Source of the DNA: a virus
Length of the DNA: 37,006 bases
Strand: one strand, 5' to 3'
Virus record (IMG/VR): IMGVR_UViG_3300050015_000794
Location: 1-37,006 of that record
A program made the position numbers and the translations under genes. Shown piece after piece: positions 6,458 to 14,691 of the stretch. Under the pieces are notes generated by a model that saw only the letters and a list, made by a program, of their open reading frames with translations, was not told the DNA's origin and did not search any database. The number at the start of each line of letters is the position of its first letter. Position 1 is the first letter of the stretch.

Positions 6458-7465
6458 ATGAGCGCAGGAATCACACAACGGGACCGTCAGGTCGGCATCC
6501 AACAGGCATGGCACAAAGAGACGATTCTCCGTGACGTTGTAACGCTTGAGGAAGCGCTGCCATTCGAAGTCGCGCAAGCGGTCGTCTGCCACAAGTTCGA
6601 GCGGCCGGACGAGTTTGGCATTGTCCGTGAAACCATCGTCGAGGACACGGACTACAAGCGACTCATCGCCACTGATGACTGGCTCCCGGTGGGAGAACCT
6701 TACGGCCCGAGTTACAATCCGTCGTCCATCGCTTTGTTCAAATCAATCGTCTCCAAGGCCTTCGAGGACGTGCCGCACAAAATCATCTCGGCGGGAAGCG
6801 TCGACAACCGCTGCAAGTTGTTCTGCTCGATCCAGACCACGGATGGTTTCCGGATCGGGGACCGCGAGTTCAAGGACTACATTTCGGTCCTGGACAGCTT
6901 CGACAAGTCAACCTCCCTTACCGTCCGCTACTCCAATGTGTGCTGCGTCTGCGCCAACACCGTGGCCATGGCACTCAAGGCCGGCACGGAGATTGGAAAA
7001 GCAAAGCACACCGCGATGCTTGAGTTCAACGTCCAACGCCTGCTGGACGCGATTGACCAGTTCATCGGGACCTCCGCGCAGTTCCAAGCCATGCTCAAGG
7101 AAGCCGACGCCACACCCTGCAGCCGAGACGAGGCACGGGCATGGATCACGGGAATCCAGGGCCGCAACACCGACACGATCAGCAACGGGCTCAAACAGAA
7201 GACCGCCCGAATCGTGGAACTGTTCGACGGTGGTCGGGGCAACCAGGGCCGCACCCGTCTGGACGCGTTCTCATCCATAACGGAGTTCGAGACCCACGAA
7301 AGCACCAACCGCAAGGGGGAGAACGCCCAGTATTACACGAGCGAGTTCGGATCGTCCGCACAGATCAAGACCTTGATGGCATCCCGCTTCAACGAAGACT
7401 GGGACATGTACGTCAAGCGCGGGGAGAAGCTGATCAACCAGTCGACTTTCGCAGTCGCCGGATAA
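6458..7465 (+). CDS. DUF932 / phage-plasmid primase-associated-type protein
   Basis: The 335-aa protein matches DUF932 (TIGR03299-like phage/plasmid protein). It has PVGEPYGPSYNPSSIALFKS near residue 75, a central barrel (IQTTDGFRIGDREFKDYISV), the family-typical SNVCCVCANTVAMAL around 163-177, and the C-terminal FETHESTNRKG and SEFGSSAQIK segments. The family is common on phages and plasmids near replication or anti-restriction genes, and its biochemical role is not established. The protein appears full length. It lies between DUF5131 and the HTH-like gene, with an A/C leader in front, and is followed by a strong hairpin at 7483-7520. Confidence 0.88.
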   Translation: MSAGITQRDRQVGIQQAWHKETILRDVVTLEEALPFEVAQAVVCHKFERPDEFGIVRETIVEDTDYKRLIATDDWLPVGEPYGPSYNPSSIALFKSIVSKAFEDVPHKIISAGSVDNRCKLFCSIQTTDGFRIGDREFKDYISVLDSFDKSTSLTVRYSNVCCVCANTVAMALKAGTEIGKAKHTAMLEFNVQRLLDAIDQFIGTSAQFQAMLKEADATPCSRDEARAWITGIQGRNTDTISNGLKQKTARIVELFDGGRGNQGRTRLDAFSSITEFETHESTNRKGENAQYYTSEFGSSAQIKTLMASRFNEDWDMYVKRGEKLINQSTFAVAG

Positions 7466-7482
7466 TCAAGGTCTCAAAATTG

Positions 7483-7520
7483 CTGGACTCCGTCGCGAAA
7501 ACCCGTTGGATGGAGTCCGG
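7483..7520 (+). promoter_or_regulatory. Strong intergenic hairpin between DUF932 and the next gene
   Basis: CTGGACTCCGTC (7483-7494) pairs with GATGGAGTCCGG (7509-7520) as a twelve-pair stem with G-T wobbles and a perfect GGACTCC/GGAGTCC core. A small GGC-attct-GCC hairpin overlaps its 3' edge, followed by TTTCTC. It could be an attenuator, weak terminator or RNA-processing/stability element; the T-run is too short for a clear intrinsic terminator. Confidence 0.55.
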
Positions 7521-7548
7521 CATTCTGCCTTTCTCAAACCAAATCAAC

Positions 7549-8808
7549 ATGAAAAACACACGCAGCCTGTATTGGAACGACGCCTTGGTAACCGACTCGG
7601 ATCACGTGGAACTCTCGAACGAGTTCCGCATCCCGCTGATCACCGTGGCAGAGGTGCTCACCCAAATCCGTTCCACAGGTGAACCCACCTATTCGGCCTA
7701 CAGCGGCGTTGTACGGGCACGCATCCTCAAGCTGGCCGAGTCCCTGACCTTTGAGCCCGAAGCCCCCTTGAACCCCTCCGAGGCCCCGGAAGGGGCAACT
7801 GGTGAACCCTTCCCCTCCGCACCCGTCGAGGAGCAGTCCGGGGACAACCCAACGGAGGCTGAGTCGGACAACGGCAGGGCCAATCCGATCAAGGATGAGG
7901 AAGGAAAAACCGTGGTTCCGATCCCGCCGACCAAGGCCGAGAAGAAGAAGACCAAGATGAAGGAGTTCTACGCCAGTTCGGAGAAGGAGGCGAAGGCTGC
8001 CAAGACCAAACGCCTCGCGGCCGAGAAACGCAAACGGGACAACGCCGAGAACGGCAAGCAGGCCGATCCGGACGGCAAACATCAGCCGGATCCCGTGGTC
8101 AAACACGCGGTTACCTCTTTGATGACAGCCATGACCAACTCCGGAGGAAACTTCATCATCACTGAAGAAGGCATCTGCTCGATCAACCCGGCCAACCCTC
8201 CCACCCTGATTGACTCCTACGCCGTGGTGCAGAACGTGCTGAACTTCCGCGACATGAGCGAAGTGATCGACGACAAGAGTGCGTGGTTCCTGGGAAGCAT
8301 CATCTGCAACCTTGAGAACTATTTCGGCGAGGACTTCGAAATCGGCCAGGTGTGCGAGCAAACCTCGGTTGCCTACAACACGATGTACAAGGCGGTCACC
8401 GTGTTCCGCGCCTACGAGGGCAAGCGCTTCAACCTGTCCTTCAGCCACCATGCCGAGGCCTACTTCACCAAGATCGACAATGCCTCGCGCAACGACATCC
8501 TCACGATGGCGGAGAAGATGAACCTCAACTGCAAGCAGGTCAGGAGCCTGTGCAACATCGCCAAGCACGAGGACGGACCGCTCACCGTCAAGTCCTTGGA
8601 TTCCAAACAGGAAGCAGAAGACCTCATCAAGGCCCACAAAAGCCAGAAGATCATCTACTACATCTACGACAAGGACAAAGATTTATGGACCCGAAAAATA
8701 GGAACGACGGACGCAATCCCGGTGGGAACCGTGGTGATCGACACGAAGAATCACACAGCGAGGATGAACAACGGCCAGCCGGTCAAGATCTTGAGAGTTC
8801 TCAACTGA
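7549..8808 (+). CDS. Charged linker plus HTH-like putative DNA-binding protein (419 aa)
   Basis: The protein has three parts. Residues 1-70 form a small domain. Residues ~70-185 are a low-complexity linker, first Pro/Glu-rich, then very Lys/Ala/Glu-rich (EKKKTKMKEFYASSEKEAKA onward), probably a long charged helix. Residues ~185-419 form a folded region with LSFSHHAEAYF, then an ILTMAEKMNLNCKQVRSLC segment. That combination resembles ParB/KorB-like HTH domains, where LSxSHH is followed by an AExxxxSVRELR-type helix. DNA binding is therefore plausible but not proven. The start at 7549 follows CTCAAACCAAATCAAC. The C-terminal 124 bases overlap the next gene in another frame, unusually long for this genome. 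Position upstream of the primase-helicase suggests a role in replication initiation or transcription control. Confidence 0.65.
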   Translation: MKNTRSLYWNDALVTDSDHVELSNEFRIPLITVAEVLTQIRSTGEPTYSAYSGVVRARILKLAESLTFEPEAPLNPSEAPEGATGEPFPSAPVEEQSGDNPTEAESDNGRANPIKDEEGKTVVPIPPTKAEKKKTKMKEFYASSEKEAKAAKTKRLAAEKRKRDNAENGKQADPDGKHQPDPVVKHAVTSLMTAMTNSGGNFIITEEGICSINPANPPTLIDSYAVVQNVLNFRDMSEVIDDKSAWFLGSIICNLENYFGEDFEIGQVCEQTSVAYNTMYKAVTVFRAYEGKRFNLSFSHHAEAYFTKIDNASRNDILTMAEKMNLNCKQVRSLCNIAKHEDGPLTVKSLDSKQEAEDLIKAHKSQKIIYYIYDKDKDLWTRKIGTTDAIPVGTVVIDTKNHTARMNNGQPVKILRVLN

Positions 8809-9143
8809 CCTGCGACGCCGAGACCGTCAAGACCTGTCTCAATTTCGCCAAACTCAGCAGCAAATTGCAGACTGAAATGGCAATGTCCCTAATGGCGGAC
8901 CCGGCGGTGAGGAGGAAACTGGTGGAGCAGATCAAACTGCCCGAGCATGAGTTGATGAAGATCATCGACAAGGCGCTCAACCACTTCTTAAACACCTTGC
9001 CGCTGGCGACGCAACTGGGCGAGAACCTGTTTCTCACCGCGTTGGGAAAACACTCGGGACTCACCGGAGACCCGTTGATGAACCAGATCATCTCTGCCAT
9101 CAACGTGGTGATTGCGGGACAGGACTTTGACGATATCGACTGA
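8685..9143 (+). CDS. Protein of unknown function (152 aa), start uncertain
   Basis: From about residue 45 onward this reads as a convincing helical protein (CDAETVKTCLNFAKLSSKLQ, then MADPAVRRKLVEQIKLPEHE). The first ~40 residues are low-complexity, rich in Asn, Gly, Arg and Glu, and overlap the end of the 7549-8808 gene in a different frame. The ATG at 8685 has AAGGACAAAG upstream. The next in-frame ATG (8877) would cut into the helical part, so either 8685 is real and the overlap is 124 bases, or a non-ATG start near 8800 is used. It lies directly upstream of the primase-helicase gene (22-base gap). Confidence 0.6.
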   Translation: MDPKNRNDGRNPGGNRGDRHEESHSEDEQRPAGQDLESSQLTCDAETVKTCLNFAKLSSKLQTEMAMSLMADPAVRRKLVEQIKLPEHELMKIIDKALNHFLNTLPLATQLGENLFLTALGKHSGLTGDPLMNQIISAINVVIAGQDFDDID

Positions 9144-9165
9144 ACCGGATAGGAGTCACACACAC

Positions 9166-11007
9166 ATGACAGACAAGACCGAATTCTACGACCTGGAGGA
9201 AATCAAGATCGCGCTGGCAGGAAGGATCGACGAGTTCATCCTGCATTTCTTCCCCGAGGCCAAGCGCCACAGCCAGTGTTACAAACTGGGAGACATCAAC
9301 GGGGACAAGGGAGACTCGTTCATGATCTCCACCCGCGAGAACAATCCGGGCTATTACAAGGACTTCGCCGACCCCACGGTGTGCGGCAAACCCTGGCGGC
9401 TGGCGGCGATCAAACTCAACGTGAGCCTGCGGGAGGGTATCGTCTGGCTGGCCAACTTCCTGAACATCCAACCCATCCAATCCTTCGGCAACATCAACAT
9501 TGCCAAGGACCCCGAGAAACTGGCACGGGAACTCCGTCCGCTCAGTGCAAAAAGCCTGGCCTATGCCACGAAGCGTGGAATCACCGAAGATACACTGCGC
9601 AAATACGGTGTGGCATCCGGTGTGCACGACGACACGATCTTCCCCTACTACGACATCCACAACAAGCTGGGCATGGTCAAGCACTGGGGGCACGTTCCCA
9701 AACCCGACGGCAGGAAGACCACCTGGACCAACGACAATCCCGTCATGTCGCTCTTCGGCAAAGACGTGTGTGATCCGGAGACTGGCCTGCAGAAGCTGGT
9801 AATCACCGAGGGGGAGTGGGACGCGATGTCCTGTTTTCAGCTGGGGATCCCCGCCGTGTCGATACCGATGGGAGTCAACAACCACTCATGGATCGCCGAT
9901 GATTATCATTATCTCTCGCACTTTGATGAAATTGTTCTTCTCTTCGACAATGATGCGCCGGGGAAGAAAGCGGCCGACGAGGTCGCCGGACGACTGGGGC
10001 GGGAACGCTGCATGATCGTGACGCTTCCGCTCAAGGATGCCAACGACATGCTCAAGGCGGGCCGCGGTTCGGAGATTGACCTGATCATCAAAACCACGGT
10101 GAAGGATCCGATCGCCGAAATCGTCGAGCCATCCTCGATGAAGGACGAGGTGCGTTCCTACATGCGCAACGACCATTTGGTGGAAGGGGACGCCTTCTTC
10201 CTGCCCGGATTCAACATCGCCTTCCGCAAACACGAGATCACCCTGTGGTACGGCTTGAGTTTCCACGGCAAGTCAGTGTGTTTGCAAAACCAGATCGGCT
10301 CCCTGGCGGTGCGCGGAGAATCCTCCTGCGTCGCCTCCTTCGAGCAGTTGCCGCCGATGACTTTCTCGCAGATTCTGGCCTCCGTGGTGGCGCGGCCGAA
10401 CCTGCCCTACGAACCTGACTTCGATGCCGCCTTCGATTGGATGAGTGAGCTCGTGTTCATGTACAAGAGCATGGACCGGGCCACCCCCAAGCACCTCATC
10501 TCCACCTTCAAGCATGCCCACAAACGCTACGGAGTGAAGACCTTCGTAGTGGACAACATCATGACCATGGCGATTGACCGGGGTGACAACACCGACCAGG
10601 CCAACGCGATGGACAAGTTTCGCATGTTCATCGCCGAGGTGCCGGGACATCTGCACATCGTCGCCCACCCGCGCAAGCCGCCGGCAAACACCACCACTCC
10701 ACCCACCATGGGAGACATTCGAGGCGCTTCCGAGTTCGGCGACATCCCGCACAACATCATCCTGGTGTGGCGCGACATGGCCAAGGCCGAACGCATCGCC
10801 GAGATGGAGGATGGCAATTATACCACCGATGAGATCGACGCGTTCTGGGCCTCCACTCCGGATGGAAAACTAGTGGTGAGAAAACAGCGGACTACCGGCG
10901 AAACCCCAATGATCAACTTCTGGTTTGACAAGATCACAAAACGCTTCATGACAAAAGCCGGTCATCCCTTGCCGATGTTCTCCGAATGTCCCTGGAGCAA
11001 AGACTGA
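9166..11007 (+). CDS. T7 gp4/Twinkle-type primase-helicase
   Basis: The 613-aa protein joins a Toprim domain to a RecA/DnaB-type helicase. The Toprim core shows LVITEGEWDA (Glu215) and LLFDNDAPGK (Asp261, Asp263), the metal-binding residues. The helicase shows Walker A GLSFHGKS (363-370), a candidate catalytic Glu393 in SFEQLPP, Walker B FVVDN (460-464), the sensor-like VAHPRKP (499-505) and a GDIRGASEFGDIPHN strand-loop with Arg519. It would unwind the fork as a hexamer and may prime lagging-strand synthesis. The N-terminus has no CxxC-CxxC zinc-binding module as in T7 gp4; only isolated cysteines (38, 73) are present, so primase activity may differ or be lost, as in metazoan Twinkle. The start at 9166 follows AGGAGTCACACACAC. 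It is the main replication gene of the window. Confidence 0.92.
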   Translation: MTDKTEFYDLEEIKIALAGRIDEFILHFFPEAKRHSQCYKLGDINGDKGDSFMISTRENNPGYYKDFADPTVCGKPWRLAAIKLNVSLREGIVWLANFLNIQPIQSFGNINIAKDPEKLARELRPLSAKSLAYATKRGITEDTLRKYGVASGVHDDTIFPYYDIHNKLGMVKHWGHVPKPDGRKTTWTNDNPVMSLFGKDVCDPETGLQKLVITEGEWDAMSCFQLGIPAVSIPMGVNNHSWIADDYHYLSHFDEIVLLFDNDAPGKKAADEVAGRLGRERCMIVTLPLKDANDMLKAGRGSEIDLIIKTTVKDPIAEIVEPSSMKDEVRSYMRNDHLVEGDAFFLPGFNIAFRKHEITLWYGLSFHGKSVCLQNQIGSLAVRGESSCVASFEQLPPMTFSQILASVVARPNLPYEPDFDAAFDWMSELVFMYKSMDRATPKHLISTFKHAHKRYGVKTFVVDNIMTMAIDRGDNTDQANAMDKFRMFIAEVPGHLHIVAHPRKPPANTTTPPTMGDIRGASEFGDIPHNIILVWRDMAKAERIAEMEDGNYTTDEIDAFWASTPDGKLVVRKQRTTGETPMINFWFDKITKRFMTKAGHPLPMFSECPWSKD

Positions 11008-11015
11008 AATCCATC

Positions 11016-11297
11016 ATGAACAACCTGCACAACTGGGCGACCGTTGCCCTTCCCGGAACCAATCCTTTTCTCGCGCCCGAACTCGCCGTGGTCTGTCTGT
11101 GCGGCATCTTGGAGAATCCCGATCACAAGCTGCACGGAAAGTTTGTCACCACCTCCCGGATAATCCATCAAGCCAGTGGCAAGGTGGTGACTCGCAGCGG
11201 TTCCCACTACACCCTGATGGACGTGGCGCCGGACTACGAGAACAACTATCCCAACGCTAGAGAACGCCTCTTCAAATCCCTTCCTTCCACACCGTGA
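11016..11297 (+). CDS. Small protein of unknown function (93 aa)
   Basis: The product has an N-terminal helical hydrophobic stretch (APELAVVCLCGILE), then TTSRIIHQASGKVVTRSGSH and a YTLMDVAPDYE end. The GKVVTRSGSHYTL pattern resembles small beta-strand phage proteins whose family I cannot name. I chose the ATG at 11016, eight bases after the helicase stop. An alternative ATG at 10986 overlaps the helicase gene and would add ten residues. The stop is overlapped by the GTG of the next gene. Confidence 0.6.
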   Translation: MNNLHNWATVALPGTNPFLAPELAVVCLCGILENPDHKLHGKFVTTSRIIHQASGKVVTRSGSHYTLMDVAPDYENNYPNARERLFKSLPSTP

Positions 11298-11686
11298 AAT
11301 TCCCGGAACACCAACGCATGCGCTGCGCCAATTCGCCGTTCGAATCGGAGTTTGGCGACCCTTGCGGAGTCTTTGTAATTCCTTCAACGGAACTTCCCAA
11401 CGGAAAGACCAGCCGGGTACTTAACATCATCGCCACGGACGGGAATGTCGGAATAAACGAAGAAAACAAATGGGAGCATGTCTCGGTAAGTATTTTGGGA
11501 GACAAGAAAAACACTCCTTCATGGCTGGAAATATGTCTGGTCAAGGACCTGTTTTGGGACGAAGAAGAATGCGTGGTTCAGTACCATCCCGCCAAATCCG
11601 ATTACATCAATCTGCACGAAGGGGTGCTTCATTTGTGGAAGCACAAAAACGCGCCGTTCCCGACTCCTCCAACCATCTGTGTATGA
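11294..11686 (+). CDS. DUF7694-like phage protein (130 aa, GTG start)
   Basis: The C-terminal two thirds carries a pattern I associate with a widespread small phage/prophage domain (DUF7694): WEHVSVS, then PSWLEICLVKDLFWDEEECV, VQYHPAKSDYINLHEG, LHLWKHKN and a closing PTPPTI. Function is unknown. The start is GTG at 11294, overlapping the previous TGA in GTGA, which fixes the reading frame. Composition is slightly more AT-rich than the helicase upstream. Its TGA overlaps the next ATG, so it lies in a chain of coupled small genes after the primase-helicase. Confidence 0.7.
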   Translation: MKFPEHQRMRCANSPFESEFGDPCGVFVIPSTELPNGKTSRVLNIIATDGNVGINEENKWEHVSVSILGDKKNTPSWLEICLVKDLFWDEEECVVQYHPAKSDYINLHEGVLHLWKHKNAPFPTPPTICV

Positions 11687-11946
11687 CCCACCGTGATCAA
11701 AACTGCCGCTGCTGGATCGCCCGCAAGACCAAGGGAGGTGTCTGGTATTCCCACGTCTCGGTCCACGGGAAAACCCACCTTCTCAGCACCAACACCCTGA
11801 TGCGCCGCGCTGCCAGGGAGTTCTCCATCATGCATCTGAAAATGCTTCTCTCCAAACCAACCAACAAACATGCAAGTCAAGATCCACAAGATAACGGAAG
11901 AAATCATGACGGCGATCAAGCCGATCTATATCAAGGCCGGCAATGA
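11683..11946 (+). CDS. Small basic protein of unknown function (87 aa)
   Basis: ATGA-coupled to the preceding gene. The first ~55 residues look genuine, with a CRCW cysteine pair and a basic, His-rich strand-like segment (KTKGGVWYSHVSVHGKTHLL). The last ~26 residues are hydrophilic and overlap the next gene in another frame by 77 bases, including that gene's CAA leader, so this tail may carry little function. No family is recognised. Confidence 0.55.
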   Translation: MTHRDQNCRCWIARKTKGGVWYSHVSVHGKTHLLSTNTLMRRAAREFSIMHLKMLLSKPTNKHASQDPQDNGRNHDGDQADLYQGRQ

Positions 11947-12373
11947 CCGGGCCTTCATCGACGCGCTCTGCGTGGCCACGGCACAGGTTGTCAACGCAGG
12001 AACGGTCAAAGGTCACGAATACGAACTCATCAGTTATGTCCAAGCCCAGATCGAGCACTGCTTCATCAAATTCCAGGAAGAAGGCGTCAAGCAAGCCGCC
12101 CAGTTGGACAAAGGCATTGACCGCTTCAATGGATTCGCAACTCCCATCGAAGACACTATTGTCCGCTTCCCCGAAAACACCTTTGAGCGCCTCGTCGAAC
12201 AAGCCGAGGAGCGCGCCGACTGGGACAAGGACGAAACGGCCGACCTCGTGGATGCCGGGAAAACCGACCTCTCAAACGGCATCGTCCGAGACCAGGACCT
12301 CGATGACATCGAGCACCTCGCCAATGGCTCCAGGATCGACGCAGAGGCGTCGGAAGACTCCGATCCCGAGTGA
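11870..12373 (+). CDS. Acidic protein of unknown function (167 aa)
   Basis: The start follows the clear A/C leader CCAAACCAACCAACAAAC although it lies inside the preceding frame. The protein is helical in its N-terminal half (ITEEIMTAIKPIYIKAGNDR and a following segment), and strongly acidic at the C-terminus, ending in DAEASEDSDPE. No domain is recognised. The acidic tail could make it a DNA mimic or a protein-interaction partner, but nothing proves that. The HNH gene begins inside its 3' end. Confidence 0.62.
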   Translation: MQVKIHKITEEIMTAIKPIYIKAGNDRAFIDALCVATAQVVNAGTVKGHEYELISYVQAQIEHCFIKFQEEGVKQAAQLDKGIDRFNGFATPIEDTIVRFPENTFERLVEQAEERADWDKDETADLVDAGKTDLSNGIVRDQDLDDIEHLANGSRIDAEASEDSDPE

Positions 12374-12710
12374 CACCCGCAAGGACCTTCAGAAGCGCTA
12401 CAAGACCGCCTACGATGACATACCATCCACTTGCCGGTGCTCCCGCTGTGGCGCACTCGCCCCGCGTGATAGCATGGAGCGCCATCATGTCGCTGGCCGT
12501 AGGAAACATGCGTTTCTGTTCACAGTGCAAGTTTGCTCCCAGTGCCACCACGCCATTCACGAGTTTCCAAAGCAAGCTGAAGCGATGGGTTTGCTCTGGC
12601 CCGGCCGCAACTCTAAGACATTCACCCTTGTCGCAGCTTACGCACTGGTCCACACCATGAGGTTTCCTCCGCTCTACGCACTCGACATCTACAAGAAGTA
12701 CTCACCATGA
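12324..12710 (+). CDS. HNH endonuclease-like protein (128 aa)
   Basis: The protein has CRCSRCG (Cys37, Cys39, Cys42), then MERHHVAGR with His54-His55, then VCSQCHHAIHE with Cys71, Cys74, His75 and a final His79. This is the compact HNH/zinc-finger layout of phage HNH proteins, with CxxC pairs holding zinc and ERHHVAGR as the first His of the active site. A final helical segment follows. The ATG at 12324 overlaps the upstream gene by 50 bases; the first ~20 residues are basic and low in complexity, so the true start is uncertain. The stop overlaps the ATG of the adenine methyltransferase (ATGA), so the two are probably co-translated. Confidence 0.72.
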   Translation: MAPGSTQRRRKTPIPSDTRKDLQKRYKTAYDDIPSTCRCSRCGALAPRDSMERHHVAGRRKHAFLFTVQVCSQCHHAIHEFPKQAEAMGLLWPGRNSKTFTLVAAYALVHTMRFPPLYALDIYKKYSP

Positions 12711-14386
12711 ACTTTAACCAATCCCTCGCTCTGGTTCAATCCAGAAACGAAGACCATGAGTGGTATCCAACCACTACCGAGATCCTTGACCAACTGGTGA
12801 AATCAATCAAGAAGGATTGTCACAGGAGCAATCGCGATTCGTTCCTCGATATTGGAGCAGGAAATGGAAAAGTGATTGACTACGCACGCAGCAAGTTTTC
12901 TGGAAAACATACGGACGATCTCTACATATCACGCTTCTATGCCATTGAGAAAAGCCAAACCTTGCAAAAAACTCTTGTTCCTGAAATCTTCATCCTTGGA
13001 TGTGATTTCTGGCAAACCACACTCATAGACAAGGATGTGGACATTGTGTTTTCCAATCCTCCTTACTCGTGTTTCGAGGATTGGACCGTGAAAATAATCC
13101 GCGAAGTCCCTTGCACATCAATAGTGTACCTGGTGCTGCCGGAACAATGGTCCACATCCAACGTCATTCAGATTGCGTTAAAAACCCGTTGCATGGAAGC
13201 CAAGAATATTGGCGAGTTCCAGTTTGCAATGAGTGAAGATCGCAAGGCCAGGGGAACCGTCAATCTGATTCAAATCCAAGGCTGTAAAATACCGGCAACC
13301 AAACGTCAATGGAGACACGACAACGAAGACATTGAAGAGACCGATCCGTTTGAACAATTCTTCAACGAAACCTTCACCATGCCGGAACCGGTTAAGGAAA
13401 AGCCATGGGAGGAAAAACTCAACAACACACAGGTTTCCAAACGTCTCAACTTCATCGAGGCATTGTGCCTGCTTTACCAAGAACGCATGGATGAACTCAA
13501 TCGCAATTACCAAGCAGTGTGCGCCATCGATCCAACCATTTTAGTGGAATTTCAAATCAGCAAGGCGGGACTGGTTGAATCTCTTCGAATGAAACTGAAG
13601 GCCTGCAAAAAGGAATACTGGGAACGCCTCTTTTCTGGAATGCAAGACATAACCAACCGCCTGACCGAAGCATCACGCAAGACCATGCTCGAACTGATGC
13701 AAAGCCAAACCGGAATCGATTTCAATCGGGACAACTGCTACGCAGTGGTAATGTGGGTGGTAAAAAACGCCAACACATACTTCGACAGACAGTTCATTGA
13801 CACCTATGAAAAGCTCATCGAGTTCGCCAACGTCGAGGCCTACAAGAGCAACAAGAAGGTATTTGGCCAACACATGTTCCGCTACAACTGGTCGGTCTAC
13901 AAAACGGCAGATCACTTCCGTCTCAAGGTGGGTCATCGTATTGTCCTTGAACGCTGCGGCGGACTGTATACGAAATCGAACTACAGTTGGAAGAAGGGAC
14001 TGAGCGAACGCGCTGCCAACCTTCTCTGCGATCTACTGGTCATTGCCGACAATATGGGCTACCAACTTTCTTGGCATGAAAAGCCATGTGAGTGTCTGTG
14101 GGATGGAAGCCAGGCAGTGAACTACAACTTCTTCAACAAAGAGATACCGGAAACTCTTTTCGAGGTGCGTGCGTTCATGAATCAAAACATGCACCTACGA
14201 ATCAACCCAGACTTCATCCACGCAATGAACGTGCGGCACGGAAAACTCAAAGGCTGGATCAATTCCTTTGAAGAAGCAGCCAAGGAATTGGAGATACCAC
14301 AGACAACAGCTTTCCGTCATTTCAACAATGATGAGTTTCGTATTGAAATGTCATCACTTCCAATGCTTACCAATTCCAATCAATGA
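12707..14386 (+). CDS. N6-adenine DNA methyltransferase with DUF4942-like C-terminal region
   Basis: The 559-aa protein begins with a Rossmann-fold methyltransferase: FLDIGAGNGK (46-55) is the SAM-binding motif I, YAIEKS near 79-84 fits the acidic ribose-binding strand, and NPPY (117-120) in DIVFSNPPYS is the catalytic motif IV of N6-adenine methyltransferases. The C-terminal part, from about residue 270, is helical with a YKSNKKVFGQHMFRYNWSVY stretch near 378, resembling DUF4942, which is often fused to phage methyltransferases. The likely role is modifying phage DNA against host restriction. No cognate restriction enzyme is obvious, though an HNH protein overlaps its start. The gene is visibly more AT-rich than the helicase, suggesting separate acquisition. 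Both ends are ATGA-coupled. Confidence 0.82.
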   Translation: MNFNQSLALVQSRNEDHEWYPTTTEILDQLVKSIKKDCHRSNRDSFLDIGAGNGKVIDYARSKFSGKHTDDLYISRFYAIEKSQTLQKTLVPEIFILGCDFWQTTLIDKDVDIVFSNPPYSCFEDWTVKIIREVPCTSIVYLVLPEQWSTSNVIQIALKTRCMEAKNIGEFQFAMSEDRKARGTVNLIQIQGCKIPATKRQWRHDNEDIEETDPFEQFFNETFTMPEPVKEKPWEEKLNNTQVSKRLNFIEALCLLYQERMDELNRNYQAVCAIDPTILVEFQISKAGLVESLRMKLKACKKEYWERLFSGMQDITNRLTEASRKTMLELMQSQTGIDFNRDNCYAVVMWVVKNANTYFDRQFIDTYEKLIEFANVEAYKSNKKVFGQHMFRYNWSVYKTADHFRLKVGHRIVLERCGGLYTKSNYSWKKGLSERAANLLCDLLVIADNMGYQLSWHEKPCECLWDGSQAVNYNFFNKEIPETLFEVRAFMNQNMHLRINPDFIHAMNVRHGKLKGWINSFEEAAKELEIPQTTAFRHFNNDEFRIEMSSLPMLTNSNQ

Positions 14387-14691
14387 AAACCGAAATACCC
14401 AGTGACAACGACATCAACCAGGAGGTGATTCAACGATGCCTTGCCATCAGTCCCGAACGCGCCGACCACGTCAAAGCCATGGCAATTTTGTGGAAGATGA
14501 CGGGGCAATGGAAGATGCGCCAGAAGTTGCAGACCTTCGCCTGTCAGATCAAAGACGCGGCCGACAACGTCGCCTATCCGGGAAACCTGACCGAGTACCA
14601 GATTGTCGAGTCGCTCTTTGACCTGTGCGACATCTCCAAGGAACTCAACCAAATCGTCCAAGGAATCCTCCAACTCAAAGTAACAGAATGA
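14383..14691 (+). CDS. Small helical protein of unknown function (102 aa)
   Basis: ATGA-coupled to the methyltransferase and to the next cistron. The protein is predicted to be helical throughout (CLAISPERADHVKAMAILWK, then QKLQTFACQIKDAADNV and ISKELNQIVQGILQLK). No motif suggests a function. It returns to the GC-rich codon use of the core block, in contrast to the methyltransferase before it. Confidence 0.62.
   Translation: MKTEIPSDNDINQEVIQRCLAISPERADHVKAMAILWKMTGQWKMRQKLQTFACQIKDAADNVAYPGNLTEYQIVESLFDLCDISKELNQIVQGILQLKVTE

Noticed and set aside
7534-8637. Minus-strand frame of 367 codons within the HTH-like gene
   Set aside because: Antisense shadow of a GC-rich plus-strand gene with Leu/Val/Gly/His-rich composition. 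The plus frame has the leader and a coherent domain layout.
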